Positions 7,105 through 15,324 of a DNA stretch of 41,767 nucleotides are shown piece after piece. Each line of letters starts with the position of its first letter. Within the stretch, counting starts at the first letter, position 1. The stretch is from Comamonadaceae bacterium (GTDB lineage Bacteria > Pseudomonadota > Gammaproteobacteria > Burkholderiales > Burkholderiaceae_C). The notes under the pieces were generated by a model. The model had not been told where the DNA came from. It searched no databases and worked only from the letters and a program-made list of their open reading frames with translations. Both the position numbers and the translations under genes were made by a program. The DNA is taken from assembly GCA_947451385.1 (NCBI GenBank), contig CANFYZ010000028.1, forward strand, positions 1 through 41,767, read 5' to 3'.

Positions 7105-8096
7105 TGACTCTGCCTCCCTTGCATGCTTCGGACGAAACGCCCGCCCTGGACACCAGCACCTCGCCTGTCAAGGGCTCTGCGGCGACGGCCTGGTCACGGG
7201 CTTTGGCGGCGGCGCATGACACCAGTTCGCACCAGCACCATCCCACGCACACCCTTTATGTGGTCGCCACCCCCATCGGCAATCTGGCCGACATCACCCT
7301 ACGCGCTTTGCACGTGATCAGTCTGTGCGATGTGATTGCCTGCGAGGACACGCGTCACACGCAGCAGCTCTTGCGCGCCTATGGCATCGACCGCAGCCAC
7401 GCCCAGCTGCTGGCCCTGCACCAGCACAACGAGCAAGCCGGCGCGCAAGACGTGGTGGCGCGTTTGGGTCAAGGTCAGCGTGTGGCGTATCTGAGCGATG
7501 CCGGCACGCCCGCCATCAGCGACCCGGGGGCCCGCTTGGTGGACGCGGTGCGCAGCGCCGGCTTTAGGGTCCTGCCCCTGCCCGGGGCCAGCAGCGTCAC
7601 CACCGCTTTGAGTGCCTCGGGCATGACCAGCGACCAAGGCTTTGTATTTGTCGGCTTCTTGCCCAGCAAGGCCACCGAGCGCCAGCATGCAGTGCAAACC
7701 CTGGCCAGCGAGCCCCGCGCCATGGTGCTGCTGGAGGCGCCGCACCGCATCGAAGCATTGGCCCAGGCCCTGAGCGTGCTGGGGCCCCGCCGCGTCACGG
7801 TGGGGCGCGAGTTGACCAAACAGTTTGAAAACATCGACACCCTGGCGGCCAGTGAACTGCCCGCCTGGCTGGCCGCCAAGCCCGAGCGCCAGCGCGGGGA
7901 GTTTGTGCTGGTGATCCACGACGCGCCCACAAGCACCGCATCTGGTGACGGCCTCAGGGTGCTGCAGTTGCTGCTGCCCGAGCTGCCTTTGAAAACCGCC
8001 GTCAAGTTGGCGGCCGAGATCAGCGGTGAAAGCAAAAACGCCTTGTACGAACAAGCCCTGCAGCTGAAAAACACCCGCCCCGACGGCTCGCTCTGA
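7104..8096 (+). CDS. rsmI: 16S rRNA 2'-O-ribose C1402 methyltransferase RsmI
   Basis: RsmI uses S-adenosylmethionine to methylate C1402 in the 30S decoding centre. The 330-residue sequence has the family blocks YVVATPIGNLADITLRAL, CEDTRHTQQLL, YLSDAGTPAISDPGA, LPGASSVTTALSASG and GFLPSK, followed by the C-terminal EISGESKNALYEQAL domain. The first in-frame start is TTG at 7104, supported by GAGG at 7093-7096 with seven bases of spacing. This gives about 45 residues before the conserved core, longer than usual; a TTG at 7203 would be shorter. The start codon shares one base pair with the divergent yraN start. The stop is 14 bp from the convergent EamA gene. Confidence 0.93.
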   Translation: MTLPPLHASDETPALDTSTSPVKGSAATAWSRALAAAHDTSSHQHHPTHTLYVVATPIGNLADITLRALHVISLCDVIACEDTRHTQQLLRAYGIDRSHAQLLALHQHNEQAGAQDVVARLGQGQRVAYLSDAGTPAISDPGARLVDAVRSAGFRVLPLPGASSVTTALSASGMTSDQGFVFVGFLPSKATERQHAVQTLASEPRAMVLLEAPHRIEALAQALSVLGPRRVTVGRELTKQFENIDTLAASELPAWLAAKPERQRGEFVLVIHDAPTSTASGDGLRVLQLLLPELPLKTAVKLAAEISGESKNALYEQALQLKNTRPDGSL

Positions 8097-8110
8097 AGAT
8101 CACAAGCGAC

Positions 8111-9016
8111 TCAGCGTTTGCGCAAACCCAGCCAAATGACCGTGGCCACCACCAGCAAAGCCCCGACCACCTGAATCGGGGCAATCGCTTGGTCCAGCAG
8201 CGCCCAGGCCAGCACCAGCGCAAACACCGGCTCCACATTCATGATGGCCGAGTTGCCCACCACGCCCAATCGGGGCAACACGGTGAACAGGATGGTGAAA
8301 GCGGTGCCGTACAAAAACGACAGCAAGCCCAGGCCCCACCAGCCTGGCAGCGCCGTGGGCCAATGGAATCCGTCCTGCGACAAAGCGCCCGTGATGGCGA
8401 ACACCGCCACCAAACCCATGGTCGAGAAAGTGCGCAAACGCCCGTCCAGACTGCCGACCTCGTGCTGGGTCAGCACCATGGCCAAGCCAAAGGTGGCCGA
8501 TGCGGCCAGCGCAAACGCAATGCCCACACCAATCAGGCTCCAATGCGCCGCGGCACCCAGCCCCGAGGCGGCACCGAGCACATCCAGCGCCAGCGCCAAA
8601 CCAAACAGCATCAAGGGCATGGCCAACAGCAGGGCGCGCTCGGCGCGATGGCCGTACAAAATGCGCGCCCACAAAGCGGTGGACAAGGGGTAGGTATTGA
8701 ACGCCAACAAGGCCAAGGCCACCGGCAAACGGGCCACCGCCGAATACAGGCACAGGCTTTGCACCGCAATCAGCGCGCCGATGCCGAACAAGAATTTCTT
8801 TTGCCGAGGGGTGGTGGCCCAAGAGGCTTTTTGCCGCCACAGCAACACACCCACCACCAACGCGGTGAGGGCACTGCGGCAACTCACGGCCGTGACCACG
8901 TCCACACCATGGTTGAAAGCAAAACGGGCGGCCACGTGGTTGGCCCCCATCATCAAGGCCACCAACAACAGGGTGGCAAATGCGATGCCTGTCAGGGCTT
9001 TACGTTCCGAACTCAT
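8111..9016 (-). CDS. EamA/DMT-family transporter
   Basis: The 301-residue hydrophobic protein has about ten membrane segments and the two-fold repeat of the drug/metabolite transporter superfamily. Typical features are the early HVAARFAFNHG segment, PVALALLAFNTYPLSTALW at the end of repeat one, and PVFALVLAWALLDQAI in the second repeat. The direction of transport and the cargo are unknown. ATG 9016 was chosen, although the GAGGG before it sits too close for ideal spacing; a start at 9055 would add 13 residues and overlap the upstream gene. It lies 4 bp after the ketopantoate-reductase-like gene and ends the long minus-strand run that starts at hpaR. Confidence 0.85.
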   Translation of the reverse strand: MSSERKALTGIAFATLLLVALMMGANHVAARFAFNHGVDVVTAVSCRSALTALVVGVLLWRQKASWATTPRQKKFLFGIGALIAVQSLCLYSAVARLPVALALLAFNTYPLSTALWARILYGHRAERALLLAMPLMLFGLALALDVLGAASGLGAAAHWSLIGVGIAFALAASATFGLAMVLTQHEVGSLDGRLRTFSTMGLVAVFAITGALSQDGFHWPTALPGWWGLGLLSFLYGTAFTILFTVLPRLGVVGNSAIMNVEPVFALVLAWALLDQAIAPIQVVGALLVVATVIWLGLRKR

Positions 9017-9020
9017 GCCC

Positions 9021-10004
9021 TCATTGTGCGGGGTACAGCCCGTGCACTCTGGCATGCAAGCGACTCAGGCCCAGCAACGCATCGGTGAACGGTGTGGCCA
9101 CCTGGGTCAACTGGCCCAGTTCGCGCACGGCGCTGACCAAGGCATCGAGCTCAATGCTTTTGCCCGCTTCCACGTCTTGCAGCATCGAAGTTTTGAAAGC
9201 ACCCAACTTGCGCGTCACCGCATGCCGGTCTTCGGGCTGCTGATCGATCGGTATGCCCAAATTCTCGCCAATCGCCTTGGCCTCCAACATGACGCTGGAG
9301 ATGAAGTTGCGCACCAACTCGTCATTCAAAATCAAATCGGTGGTGGCGCCGGTGAGGCCGCTGACCGGGTTCACCGTCATATTGCCCCACAGCTTGTACC
9401 AAATGTCTTTTTGTATTTGCCCGGACACGCTGGCCGACAAACCAGCGCGGGTCAACAGCGCCACCCAGGCTTGCGCGCGTTCAGTGGCGCGGCCCGAAGG
9501 TTCACCCACAATCAGTCCGTTGCCAAAGTGGTGGCGAATCACGCCGGGCGCATCGACCGAGCAGCTGGCATGGACCACGCCGCCCAGCACATGGGCCGCC
9601 GGTATGCCTTGCGCAATCGCGCCTGTGGGGTCAATGCTTTGCAAACGCGTCTCAGCCAGTGCGCCACCAAATCCTTGCAAAAACCACCAGGGCACGCCGT
9701 TCATGGCCGTAAACACCACAGTGTCTGGACCCAGCAGCGGGGCGATGTGCGCCGCCACCTCGGCCAGCGCAGGCGCTTTGACGGCGACCACCACCACGTC
9801 TTGCACACCCAAATCGGCGGGCTGATCCGACGCTTGCACGGCCACCGTGTGTGTTTCGCCGCCCTGGTGCAGCGTCAACCCCCGGGCGCGCAAGGCTTGC
9901 AATGTGGTGCCCCGCGCCACCGCGCTGACGTGGCCACCCGCTTGCGCCAGTTGCACACCCAACCAGCCACCGATGGCGCCCACGCCGTAAATACAAACTT
10001 TCAT
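9021..10004 (-). CDS. Ketopantoate reductase (ApbA/PanE) family protein
   Basis: This 327-residue protein starts with the Rossmann motif in MKVCIYGVGAIGGWLG. Other family features are VVVVAVKAPALAEVAAHI, MNGVPWWFLQGFG, the catalytic lysine in IQKDIWYKLWGNMTVNP, and a C-terminal helical domain with RKLGAFKTSMLQDVEAGKSIELDAL. The PanE family reduces 2-oxo acids with NADPH. Its position in an aromatic catabolic operon suggests a different 2-oxo acid substrate rather than pantothenate synthesis, but this is inference. The start overlaps the class II aldolase stop by 4 bp (ATGA), which implies coupled translation. Confidence 0.85.
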   Translation of the reverse strand: MKVCIYGVGAIGGWLGVQLAQAGGHVSAVARGTTLQALRARGLTLHQGGETHTVAVQASDQPADLGVQDVVVVAVKAPALAEVAAHIAPLLGPDTVVFTAMNGVPWWFLQGFGGALAETRLQSIDPTGAIAQGIPAAHVLGGVVHASCSVDAPGVIRHHFGNGLIVGEPSGRATERAQAWVALLTRAGLSASVSGQIQKDIWYKLWGNMTVNPVSGLTGATTDLILNDELVRNFISSVMLEAKAIGENLGIPIDQQPEDRHAVTRKLGAFKTSMLQDVEAGKSIELDALVSAVRELGQLTQVATPFTDALLGLSRLHARVHGLYPAQ

Positions 10005-10786
10005 GCGCGGTATCCCTCGTCGACTCTGTGCACCTGACGCACCATGGCATCGAACACATCGCGGCCTGCGCCATGGTTCGGATTGAACTGCAAGGCATCG
10101 CGCGTGCAGCGGGCCGCCACCGATTCGGGCACCGGAATGGCTGCGCCCATGCTGAGCGTGGCCAACTGGATTTCGCAGGCGCGTTGCAGGGTCCACAAAA
10201 TCGCAAAGGTTTGGGGCACGGTGTGGCCCCAGGCCAGCAAGCCATGGTTGCGCAAAATCACAGCCGGTTTCTGGCCGATGCTGTGCAGCAAACGCGGTGC
10301 TTCATCGGCATGGATGGTGATGCCTTCAAAGTCATGGTAGGCCACCATGTCATGCAACTGAGCCGAGTAAAAATTGGTTTGCTGTAAGCCGCCTTGCAAG
10401 CAGGCCACCGCCACGCCCGCGGTGGTGTGGGTGTGCATCACACAATGCGCGTCGGGCAAGGCATCGTGAATGGCGCCATGCACGGTGAAGCCAGCAGGGT
10501 TGACCGGGTGGGGCGAGCCGTCCAGCACCTCGCCTTGCAAATTGATTTTGACCAAGTTGCTGGCGGTGACTTCGCTGTAGTGCAAGCCAAAAGGATTGAT
10601 CAAAAATTGCTTGTCATCACCACTCACCGAAGCCGGCAAGCGCAGGGTGATGTGGTTGTAAATCATCTCGGTCCAACCCAGCATCGCAAACACCCGGTAG
10701 CAAGCGGCCAGTTCCACCCGGGCGGTCCATTCGTCGGGATGCACCCTGCCCTCCAAGCTGGGGACGCTCTGGATGTGCAGCGCCAT
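10001..10786 (-). CDS. Class II aldolase/adducin family protein
   Basis: The 261-residue protein has the class II aldolase/adducin fold of L-fuculose-phosphate and ribulose-phosphate epimerase/aldolase enzymes, which bind a divalent metal through histidines. Metal-site segments are HCVMHTHTTAGVAVACLQ and AVILRNHGLLAWGHT. The family also has YNHITLRLP near the N-terminus and LINPFGLHYSEVTASNLV in the middle. The substrate is unknown; family members also act as hydrolases or decarboxylases. The ATG at 10786 follows the hpaI stop with a 1-bp gap (TGAGATG), so it is almost certainly cotranscribed with hpaI. It is coupled to the following PanE-like gene. Confidence 0.85.
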   Translation of the reverse strand: MALHIQSVPSLEGRVHPDEWTARVELAACYRVFAMLGWTEMIYNHITLRLPASVSGDDKQFLINPFGLHYSEVTASNLVKINLQGEVLDGSPHPVNPAGFTVHGAIHDALPDAHCVMHTHTTAGVAVACLQGGLQQTNFYSAQLHDMVAYHDFEGITIHADEAPRLLHSIGQKPAVILRNHGLLAWGHTVPQTFAILWTLQRACEIQLATLSMGAAIPVPESVAARCTRDALQFNPNHGAGRDVFDAMVRQVHRVDEGYRA

Positions 10787-10787
10787 C

Positions 10788-11600
10788 TCAATACACCTTG
10801 CCCGTGGCGTCAGCGGGCTTCTGCGCACCCTTGAAGCGCGACACCAGTCCGGTGGTGTGACGCATCAGCAAATTCGTGTCCAAGCCGACGGCCACAAAGA
10901 CCGCCCCCAGGTCAATGTAATGCTGCGCCAGCTTTTCGTCTGGGGTCAAAATGCCTGGCGCTTTGCCGGCTTTCAAGATGCGGGCGATGGCGTCCTCGAT
11001 CGCGCCTTGCACCACCGGATGGCCTGAATTGCCGACATAGCCCATGGACGCCGACAGGTCGGCCGGGCCAATGAAAACACCATGCACACCGGGCGTGTTG
11101 GCGATGGCGTCCAGGTTGTTCAGCGCGTCTTGCGATTCCGCCTGCACCAGCAAACAAACTTGGTCGTTGGCTTCTTTGGCGTAGTTGGCGTAATGCCCCC
11201 AGCGTGAGGCGCGGGCACCGGCCATGCCGCGCACACCGCCCTGGCCATCGTCTTGGGGGTAGCGCATGGCGCGCACGATCGATGCCGCCTGCTCGGCCGT
11301 GTCGACCATGGGCACCAGCAAGGTCTGTACGCCCAAATCCAGGTACTGCTTGATGATGACCGTGTCGCCCACGGGCACACGGGCAATCGCATGGTTGCCC
11401 GGATAGGCGGCGATGGTTTGCAAATTGGCCTGGATGCTGGCCAGGTCGTTGGGCGCGTGTTCGCCATCGACCAGCAACCAATCGAATCCGGCACAAGCGC
11501 AGATTTCGGCACTGTAGGCGCTGGCCAATCCCAGCCACAAACCAATTTGGGTTTGTCGTGCGGCCAGGGCTTGTTTGAAGGTGTTGACAGGGGTTTTCAT
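10788..11600 (-). CDS. hpaI: 4-hydroxy-2-oxoheptanedioate aldolase
   Basis: HpaI is the last enzyme of the homoprotocatechuate meta-cleavage pathway. It cleaves 4-hydroxy-2-oxoheptanedioate to pyruvate and succinic semialdehyde with a divalent metal. The 270-residue sequence closely follows E. coli HpaI: IGLWLGLASAYSAE, FDWLLVDGEHAPND with the catalytic histidine at residue 48, GVQTLLVPMV, ASRWGHYANY, and the metal-site segments LVQAESQDAL and GVFIGPADLSASMGY. The C-terminus KPADATGKVY is slightly longer than in E. coli. It lies 12 bp after hpaH. Confidence 0.95.
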   Translation of the reverse strand: MKTPVNTFKQALAARQTQIGLWLGLASAYSAEICACAGFDWLLVDGEHAPNDLASIQANLQTIAAYPGNHAIARVPVGDTVIIKQYLDLGVQTLLVPMVDTAEQAASIVRAMRYPQDDGQGGVRGMAGARASRWGHYANYAKEANDQVCLLVQAESQDALNNLDAIANTPGVHGVFIGPADLSASMGYVGNSGHPVVQGAIEDAIARILKAGKAPGILTPDEKLAQHYIDLGAVFVAVGLDTNLLMRHTTGLVSRFKGAQKPADATGKVY

Positions 11601-11612
11601 GCGCGTCTCCGG

Positions 11613-12434
11613 TTAAATGAATGTAAATTCCAAGCGGCCCAAGGGGCCATAGTCCACATCGAACACATCGCCCACTTTGGCAGGGGCGGGTTTGGTGAAG
11701 GAGCCTGCGAGCACGATCTCGCCCGCTTGCAAATGCTCACCCCAAGGGGCCAGTTTATTCGCCAGCCAGGCAATGCCGATGGCCGGATGCCCCTGCACGC
11801 CGGCCGCCAGGCCGGTTTCTTCTACCACCCCGTTTTGTCGCAACACCGCGCCGCACCAGGGCAGATCGGTGGTGAGCGGGTCGACCCGGTTGGCACCGAG
11901 CACGATGCCCGCATTGGCCGCGTTGTCGCTGATGGTGTCGTACACCTTTCGCATCACCTTGGTGTGGCGGTCCAATTGTTCAATGCGCGCATCGATGATT
12001 TCGACAGCGGGGGTGACGTAATCGGTGGCGTCCAGCACTTGCTCCACGGTCACCTGCGGGCCGCGCAATGCTTTTTTCAAGATGAACGCGAGCTCGACTT
12101 CCACGCGGGGTGCGATAAAATTCGCAAAAGGAATCTCCAGCACCTGGCCCGGTGTGCAGGTGTAGCGCATATCGTCGAGCAGGGTGCCGTAGTCCGGCTC
12201 GTCAATTTGGCTGGAGACTTGCATGGCCCGGCTGGTCAGGCCAATTTTGTGGCCAATCATGGTGCGCCCTTCGGCGAATTTGAGCTGCATCCAGGCGCGG
12301 TTGATGCGGTAACCGTCTTCCACCGTCATGCCTGGAAAGCGCTTGGAAAAATGCTCAATCTGCACCCGTGATTTTTCGGACTGGTGCAACTCGGCAGCGA
12401 GTTGTTGGATCTGGAGATCTGACAGAACAGACAT
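11613..12434 (-). CDS. hpaH: 2-oxo-hept-4-ene-1,7-dioate hydratase
   Basis: HpaH adds water to 2-oxohept-4-ene-1,7-dioate to give 4-hydroxy-2-oxoheptanedioate, the substrate of HpaI. The 273-residue sequence has the FAH-superfamily hydratase pattern shared with MhpD and Dmp[15 protein letters not shown], the metal-site block [24 protein letters not shown], and [15 protein letters not shown] near the C-terminus. The start ATG at 12434 follows hpaF by 3 bp. Length matches the family, with no signs of damage. Confidence 0.95.
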   Translation of the reverse strand: MSVLSDLQIQQLAAELHQSEKSRVQIEHFSKRFPGMTVEDGYRINRAWMQLKFAEGRTMIGHKIGLTSRAMQVSSQIDEPDYGTLLDDMRYTCTPGQVLEIPFANFIAPRVEVELAFILKKALRGPQVTVEQVLDATDYVTPAVEIIDARIEQLDRHTKVMRKVYDTISDNAANAGIVLGANRVDPLTTDLPWCGAVLRQNGVVEETGLAAGVQGHPAIGIAWLANKLAPWGEHLQAGEIVLAGSFTKPAPAKVGDVFDVDYGPLGRLEFTFI

Positions 12435-12437
12435 GGC

Positions 12438-12893
12438 TCAGGCCTTGTTGAAAAGAGGATGCAAGTTGCTGTGTTTGGCGTCAAACACTTCGGGACCTTC
12501 GTCGATTTGCAGCGTGATGCCGATGTGGCGCTGCGCCATGACGGGCGCAAAAAAAGCTTTCGCCACCTCGACCAGGGTCGCCCCCGCACGTTGCTGCGTG
12601 GCGGGGCTGCGACCGCGCCCCATGCGCACATTCAGGTAGACGAAAGCGTAGTCGCCCGAACCCCCATGGGGGTTGTGATCATGCAGACCCGCAGCTTGGC
12701 CGGCCGCACCGCCATCGGCCACCGCATAGTGCGGCGCGGGGTAGGCCAGCACACGCGTGCCGCCGGTGGGGAAGACCTGTTTGCCGGCCTCGTCTTGCAC
12801 GGTGAGCATGGCATCGGCCATCTGCCGACACAGTGCCGTCATGTTGACCTCATGGTCGAGTTGACCGGTATAGAGAATGACCAAATGGGGCAT
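12438..12893 (-). CDS. hpaF: 5-carboxymethyl-2-hydroxymuconate delta-isomerase
   Basis: HpaF is a tautomerase-fold isomerase whose amino-terminal proline, exposed after removal of Met1 (MPHLVI here), acts as the catalytic base. It isomerises 5-carboxymethyl-2-hydroxymuconate in homoprotocatechuate breakdown. At 151 residues it is longer than E. coli HpaF (126, from memory). The extra residues lie in a Gly/His-rich segment around AAGLHDHNPHGG, just before the conserved DYAFVYLNVRMGRGRS. The rest aligns along its length. It sits 12 bp after hpaD and 3 bp before hpaH. Confidence 0.9.
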   Translation of the reverse strand: MPHLVILYTGQLDHEVNMTALCRQMADAMLTVQDEAGKQVFPTGGTRVLAYPAPHYAVADGGAAGQAAGLHDHNPHGGSGDYAFVYLNVRMGRGRSPATQQRAGATLVEVAKAFFAPVMAQRHIGITLQIDEGPEVFDAKHSNLHPLFNKA

Positions 12894-12905
12894 GCGTTTT
12901 TCTCC

Positions 12906-13832
12906 TTACAGCCGGGTGCTGATGGCGGTGTAGCCCTCGGCCGCACTGGCCACCGGGGCAGGCACGTGTGCGCCGTCCTGCGGTGTCACCTCAAAAATAG
13001 CGTTGAGTTGGCCGGTCCCGCTGGCACCAAAGTACGGCGTGACCATGTCCACGCCGCCGTCGTAGCCGGTCCAACCGAGCGCGCCCATCAGCATGGCGGT
13101 GTCGTGCATAAAACCTTCGCCGTGGCCTTTGCTGGCGTACTCGGGCAGCATCTCGCAAAACGCTTTCCACTCGCGATTCGCCCACATCTGCAGCACCTGC
13201 TTGTCGAGTTGCTCCAAAAACGGGCTCCAGATTTTGTGCGCAAACTCGGGGGCCAGACCGTTTTGTGCAAAGCGGTGAGACAGTGAGCCGCTGGCCAGGA
13301 ACGCCACCTTGCCAGCGTAATGTTTTTCAACTGCTTCTCGCATGGCCCATCCCAGGCGCGCACTGTCGGCCAGGTAATGCACCATGCACAGCGCCGAAAC
13401 CGAGACCACCTTGAAGTGCTGGTCGGCGTTCATGTAACGCAGCGGCACCAGCGTGCCGTATTCGGGCTGCAGTGTGGTGTTGTCGTGCGCCAGCGTTTCC
13501 ACGCCGTGCTCGTTGGCCACCTTGGCGAGCAAATGCCCCAGCTCCGGATTGCCCGGCGACTCGAAAGCCATGTGGTGGATGAAGTGCGGCAGCTCGTTGC
13601 TGGTGTAGTCGCCTTTGAAGTGCGGCGCGCAATTGATGTGGTAGTTCGCGTTGACCAACCAGTGCGTGTCGAACACCACCAGCGTGTCCACACCGAGTGC
13701 GCGGCAGCGACGGCTGATTTCTTTGTGGCCGTCGATGGCGCTTTGGCGTGTGCCAAAACGCGGCCCCGGAATTTCACTCAGGTACATGCTGGGCACGTGG
13801 GTGATTTTGGCGGCGAGGGCGAGCTGTCCCAT
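12906..13832 (-). CDS. hpaD: 3,4-dihydroxyphenylacetate 2,3-dioxygenase (homoprotocatechuate ring-cleavage enzyme)
   Basis: HpaD opens the homoprotocatechuate ring to 5-carboxymethyl-2-hydroxymuconic semialdehyde. The 308-residue sequence follows the E. coli class III (LigB-type, Fe(II)) enzyme from its start: KITHVPSMYLSEIPG, SAIDGHKEISRRC, VVFDTHWLVNANYHINC, DYTSNELPHFIHHM, EYGTLVPLRYMN, LASGSLSHRFAQ, and GTGQLNAIFEV near the end. The early histidines and the glutamate-containing segments fit the metal site of this class. It is about 25 residues longer than E. coli HpaD, partly from a C-terminal APVASAAEGY tail. It lies 13 bp after the Bug receptor gene. Confidence 0.95.
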   Translation of the reverse strand: MGQLALAAKITHVPSMYLSEIPGPRFGTRQSAIDGHKEISRRCRALGVDTLVVFDTHWLVNANYHINCAPHFKGDYTSNELPHFIHHMAFESPGNPELGHLLAKVANEHGVETLAHDNTTLQPEYGTLVPLRYMNADQHFKVVSVSALCMVHYLADSARLGWAMREAVEKHYAGKVAFLASGSLSHRFAQNGLAPEFAHKIWSPFLEQLDKQVLQMWANREWKAFCEMLPEYASKGHGEGFMHDTAMLMGALGWTGYDGGVDMVTPYFGASGTGQLNAIFEVTPQDGAHVPAPVASAAEGYTAISTRL

Positions 13833-13845
13833 GGTGATTCCTTTT

Positions 13846-14823
13846 TCAACTCTCGGCGGTGATACCGGCCTTGCGGATCACCTGCGCGTATTTGTCGGTC
13901 TCGCTGCGAATAAAACTCGCAAAACGCTCAGGCGTGCCGGCCAAGGAGACGATGCCGCCTTCTTGAAAGGCTTGCACAACGGCGGGGGCCTGCAATGCCT
14001 TGTTGATCTCGGCATTCAGGCGTTGCACCACTGCGTCGGGTGTGCCGCTGCGCGCCAACATGCCGTTCCACGAATTCGATTCAATCGGCAAGCCCTGCTC
14101 GGTGAGTGTGGCGACCTGGGGCGCAAGAGGTGAGCGCTTGGCCGTGGCCATGCCCAAGGCAACCAACTTGCCGCTGTGCACATGCTGGCGAAATTCGGGC
14201 CAGTTGCCGAACATCACCGTCACTTGTCCACCCATCAAATCATTCAGCGCGGGGGCCTGGCCCTTGTAGGGCACATGGATCATCTCAATGCCCGCCTGCG
14301 CTTCGAACATGGCGCCCGACAGGTGGGCCGAGGTGCCTGCGCCAAACGAGGCATAGCTGAGCTTGCCAGGCTGTTTTTTCGCAGCGGCGATCACATCGGC
14401 CACGGTCTTGAGGCCACTGGCCGCGTGGGTGGCCAGCACATGCTCCGACATGCCCATCAGCCCGACCGGGCGCAGATCGCGCAGGCCGTCATACGGCAGG
14501 TTTTTCACCAGCGTCTGATTCACGCAAAAGCTGTTGGCCACCGTGACCAGGGTGTAGCCATCCGGCTGCGATTTGGCCGCCAGGTCCACGCCGAGCACCG
14601 TGCCTGCACCGGGCTTGTTGTCCACCACCACGGGCTGGCCCAGCGCTTTGGTGAGTTCGGTGGCAACCAGGCGCGTGACCACGTCGGTGGTGCCGCCCGG
14701 CGTAAAAGGCACGATCAGCCGGATCGGCTTGGCGGGCCAAGTCTGCGTCTGGGCTTGCGTCTGGGCCTGCGCAGCCCAAGGCAGTGCGGCCGCTGCGCCC
14801 AAAATCAACGTGCGGCGCTGCAT
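13846..14823 (-). CDS. Bug/TctC-family tripartite tricarboxylate transporter substrate-binding protein
   Basis: The 325-residue protein is a periplasmic Bug receptor. An N-terminal signal (MQRRTLILGAAAALPWAAQA, with a twin-arginine-like start) precedes WPAKPIRLIVPFTPGG, the typical Bug opening of the mature protein. Further family blocks are PVVVDNKPGAGT, LAAKSQPDGYTL, SYASFGAGTSAHLSG and MIHVPYKGQAPALNDLMGG. The ATG at 14823 has AAGGAG five bases upstream. No tctA/tctB membrane genes are nearby, as is usual for orphan Bug proteins in Burkholderiales. Lying between hpaE and hpaD, it may bind 4-hydroxyphenylacetate or a related acid, but the ligand is not evident from sequence. Confidence 0.9.
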   Translation of the reverse strand: MQRRTLILGAAAALPWAAQAQTQAQTQTWPAKPIRLIVPFTPGGTTDVVTRLVATELTKALGQPVVVDNKPGAGTVLGVDLAAKSQPDGYTLVTVANSFCVNQTLVKNLPYDGLRDLRPVGLMGMSEHVLATHAASGLKTVADVIAAAKKQPGKLSYASFGAGTSAHLSGAMFEAQAGIEMIHVPYKGQAPALNDLMGGQVTVMFGNWPEFRQHVHSGKLVALGMATAKRSPLAPQVATLTEQGLPIESNSWNGMLARSGTPDAVVQRLNAEINKALQAPAVVQAFQEGGIVSLAGTPERFASFIRSETDKYAQVIRKAGITAES

Positions 14824-14863
14824 GGCAACTCCTTGGTGTGCGGCATGGAGGGCGACCAGAGCG

Positions 14864-15295
14864 TCATAGCACTCGCCACAAGGTCCAACCCCAGGCGGCC
14901 CACAGCCCAAGCAACACCAGCAAGCTGGCCGCAAAGAGCTTGAAGCGTTTGAGGACCCCATTGCTGCCGCATTGCACCGCACTGTGCCCCACCCGAAGCA
15001 AGACATACACCCAGGCCAGCAGCAAGGCGCCCAGATTGACGGTTTGCGTGACGAACAGGCCGATGCAGGCCACGTAAAACATCACCGGGGTTTCAAACAG
15101 GTTAGAGAAGTTGTCTGCGCAGCGGGTGTCTTTCAGGACTGCCGCAAACTCACCCCGGGTGGACACCTTTTGCGGGTGCACACGCAACGCTTTGAACTGG
15201 CGAATGCGTTCGCGAAACGTCAAGCAAGTCACCACCAGCACCAAAATCATCATGGCAAAAACAGGGCCCCAAATGGCCAAGGGGTTCACAGTCAT
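14864..15295 (-). CDS. MAPEG-family membrane protein
   Basis: The 143-residue protein has four predicted membrane segments: PLAIWGPVFAMMILVLVVTC, the region around NLFETPVMFYVACIG, ALLLAWVYVLLRVGHSAV, and LLVLLGLWAAWG. The motif NLFETPVMFY with the later LLRVGHS is characteristic of the MAPEG superfamily (membrane-associated eicosanoid and glutathione metabolism proteins). Bacterial members are poorly defined; some are glutathione-dependent. The ATG at 15295 has GGAG six bases upstream, and hpaE ends 29 bp before it. Its presence inside the hpa run is unusual. A role against reactive semialdehydes or quinones is conceivable but unproven. Confidence 0.8.
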   Translation of the reverse strand: MTVNPLAIWGPVFAMMILVLVVTCLTFRERIRQFKALRVHPQKVSTRGEFAAVLKDTRCADNFSNLFETPVMFYVACIGLFVTQTVNLGALLLAWVYVLLRVGHSAVQCGSNGVLKRFKLFAASLLVLLGLWAAWGWTLWRVL

Positions 15296-15324
15296 CGTGA
15301 TCTCCAATTTGAATGTCGTTGGAC

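Noticed and set aside
8189-10037. Long plus-strand open frames (up to 446 codons) opposite the EamA and PanE-like genes
   Set aside because: Their translations are low-complexity His/Arg/Gln-rich shadows typical of high-GC antisense frames, and the minus-strand genes have clear families.
11253-12371. 372-codon plus-strand frame opposite hpaI and hpaH
   Set aside because: Antisense shadow without recognisable domains; both minus-strand genes are strongly supported.
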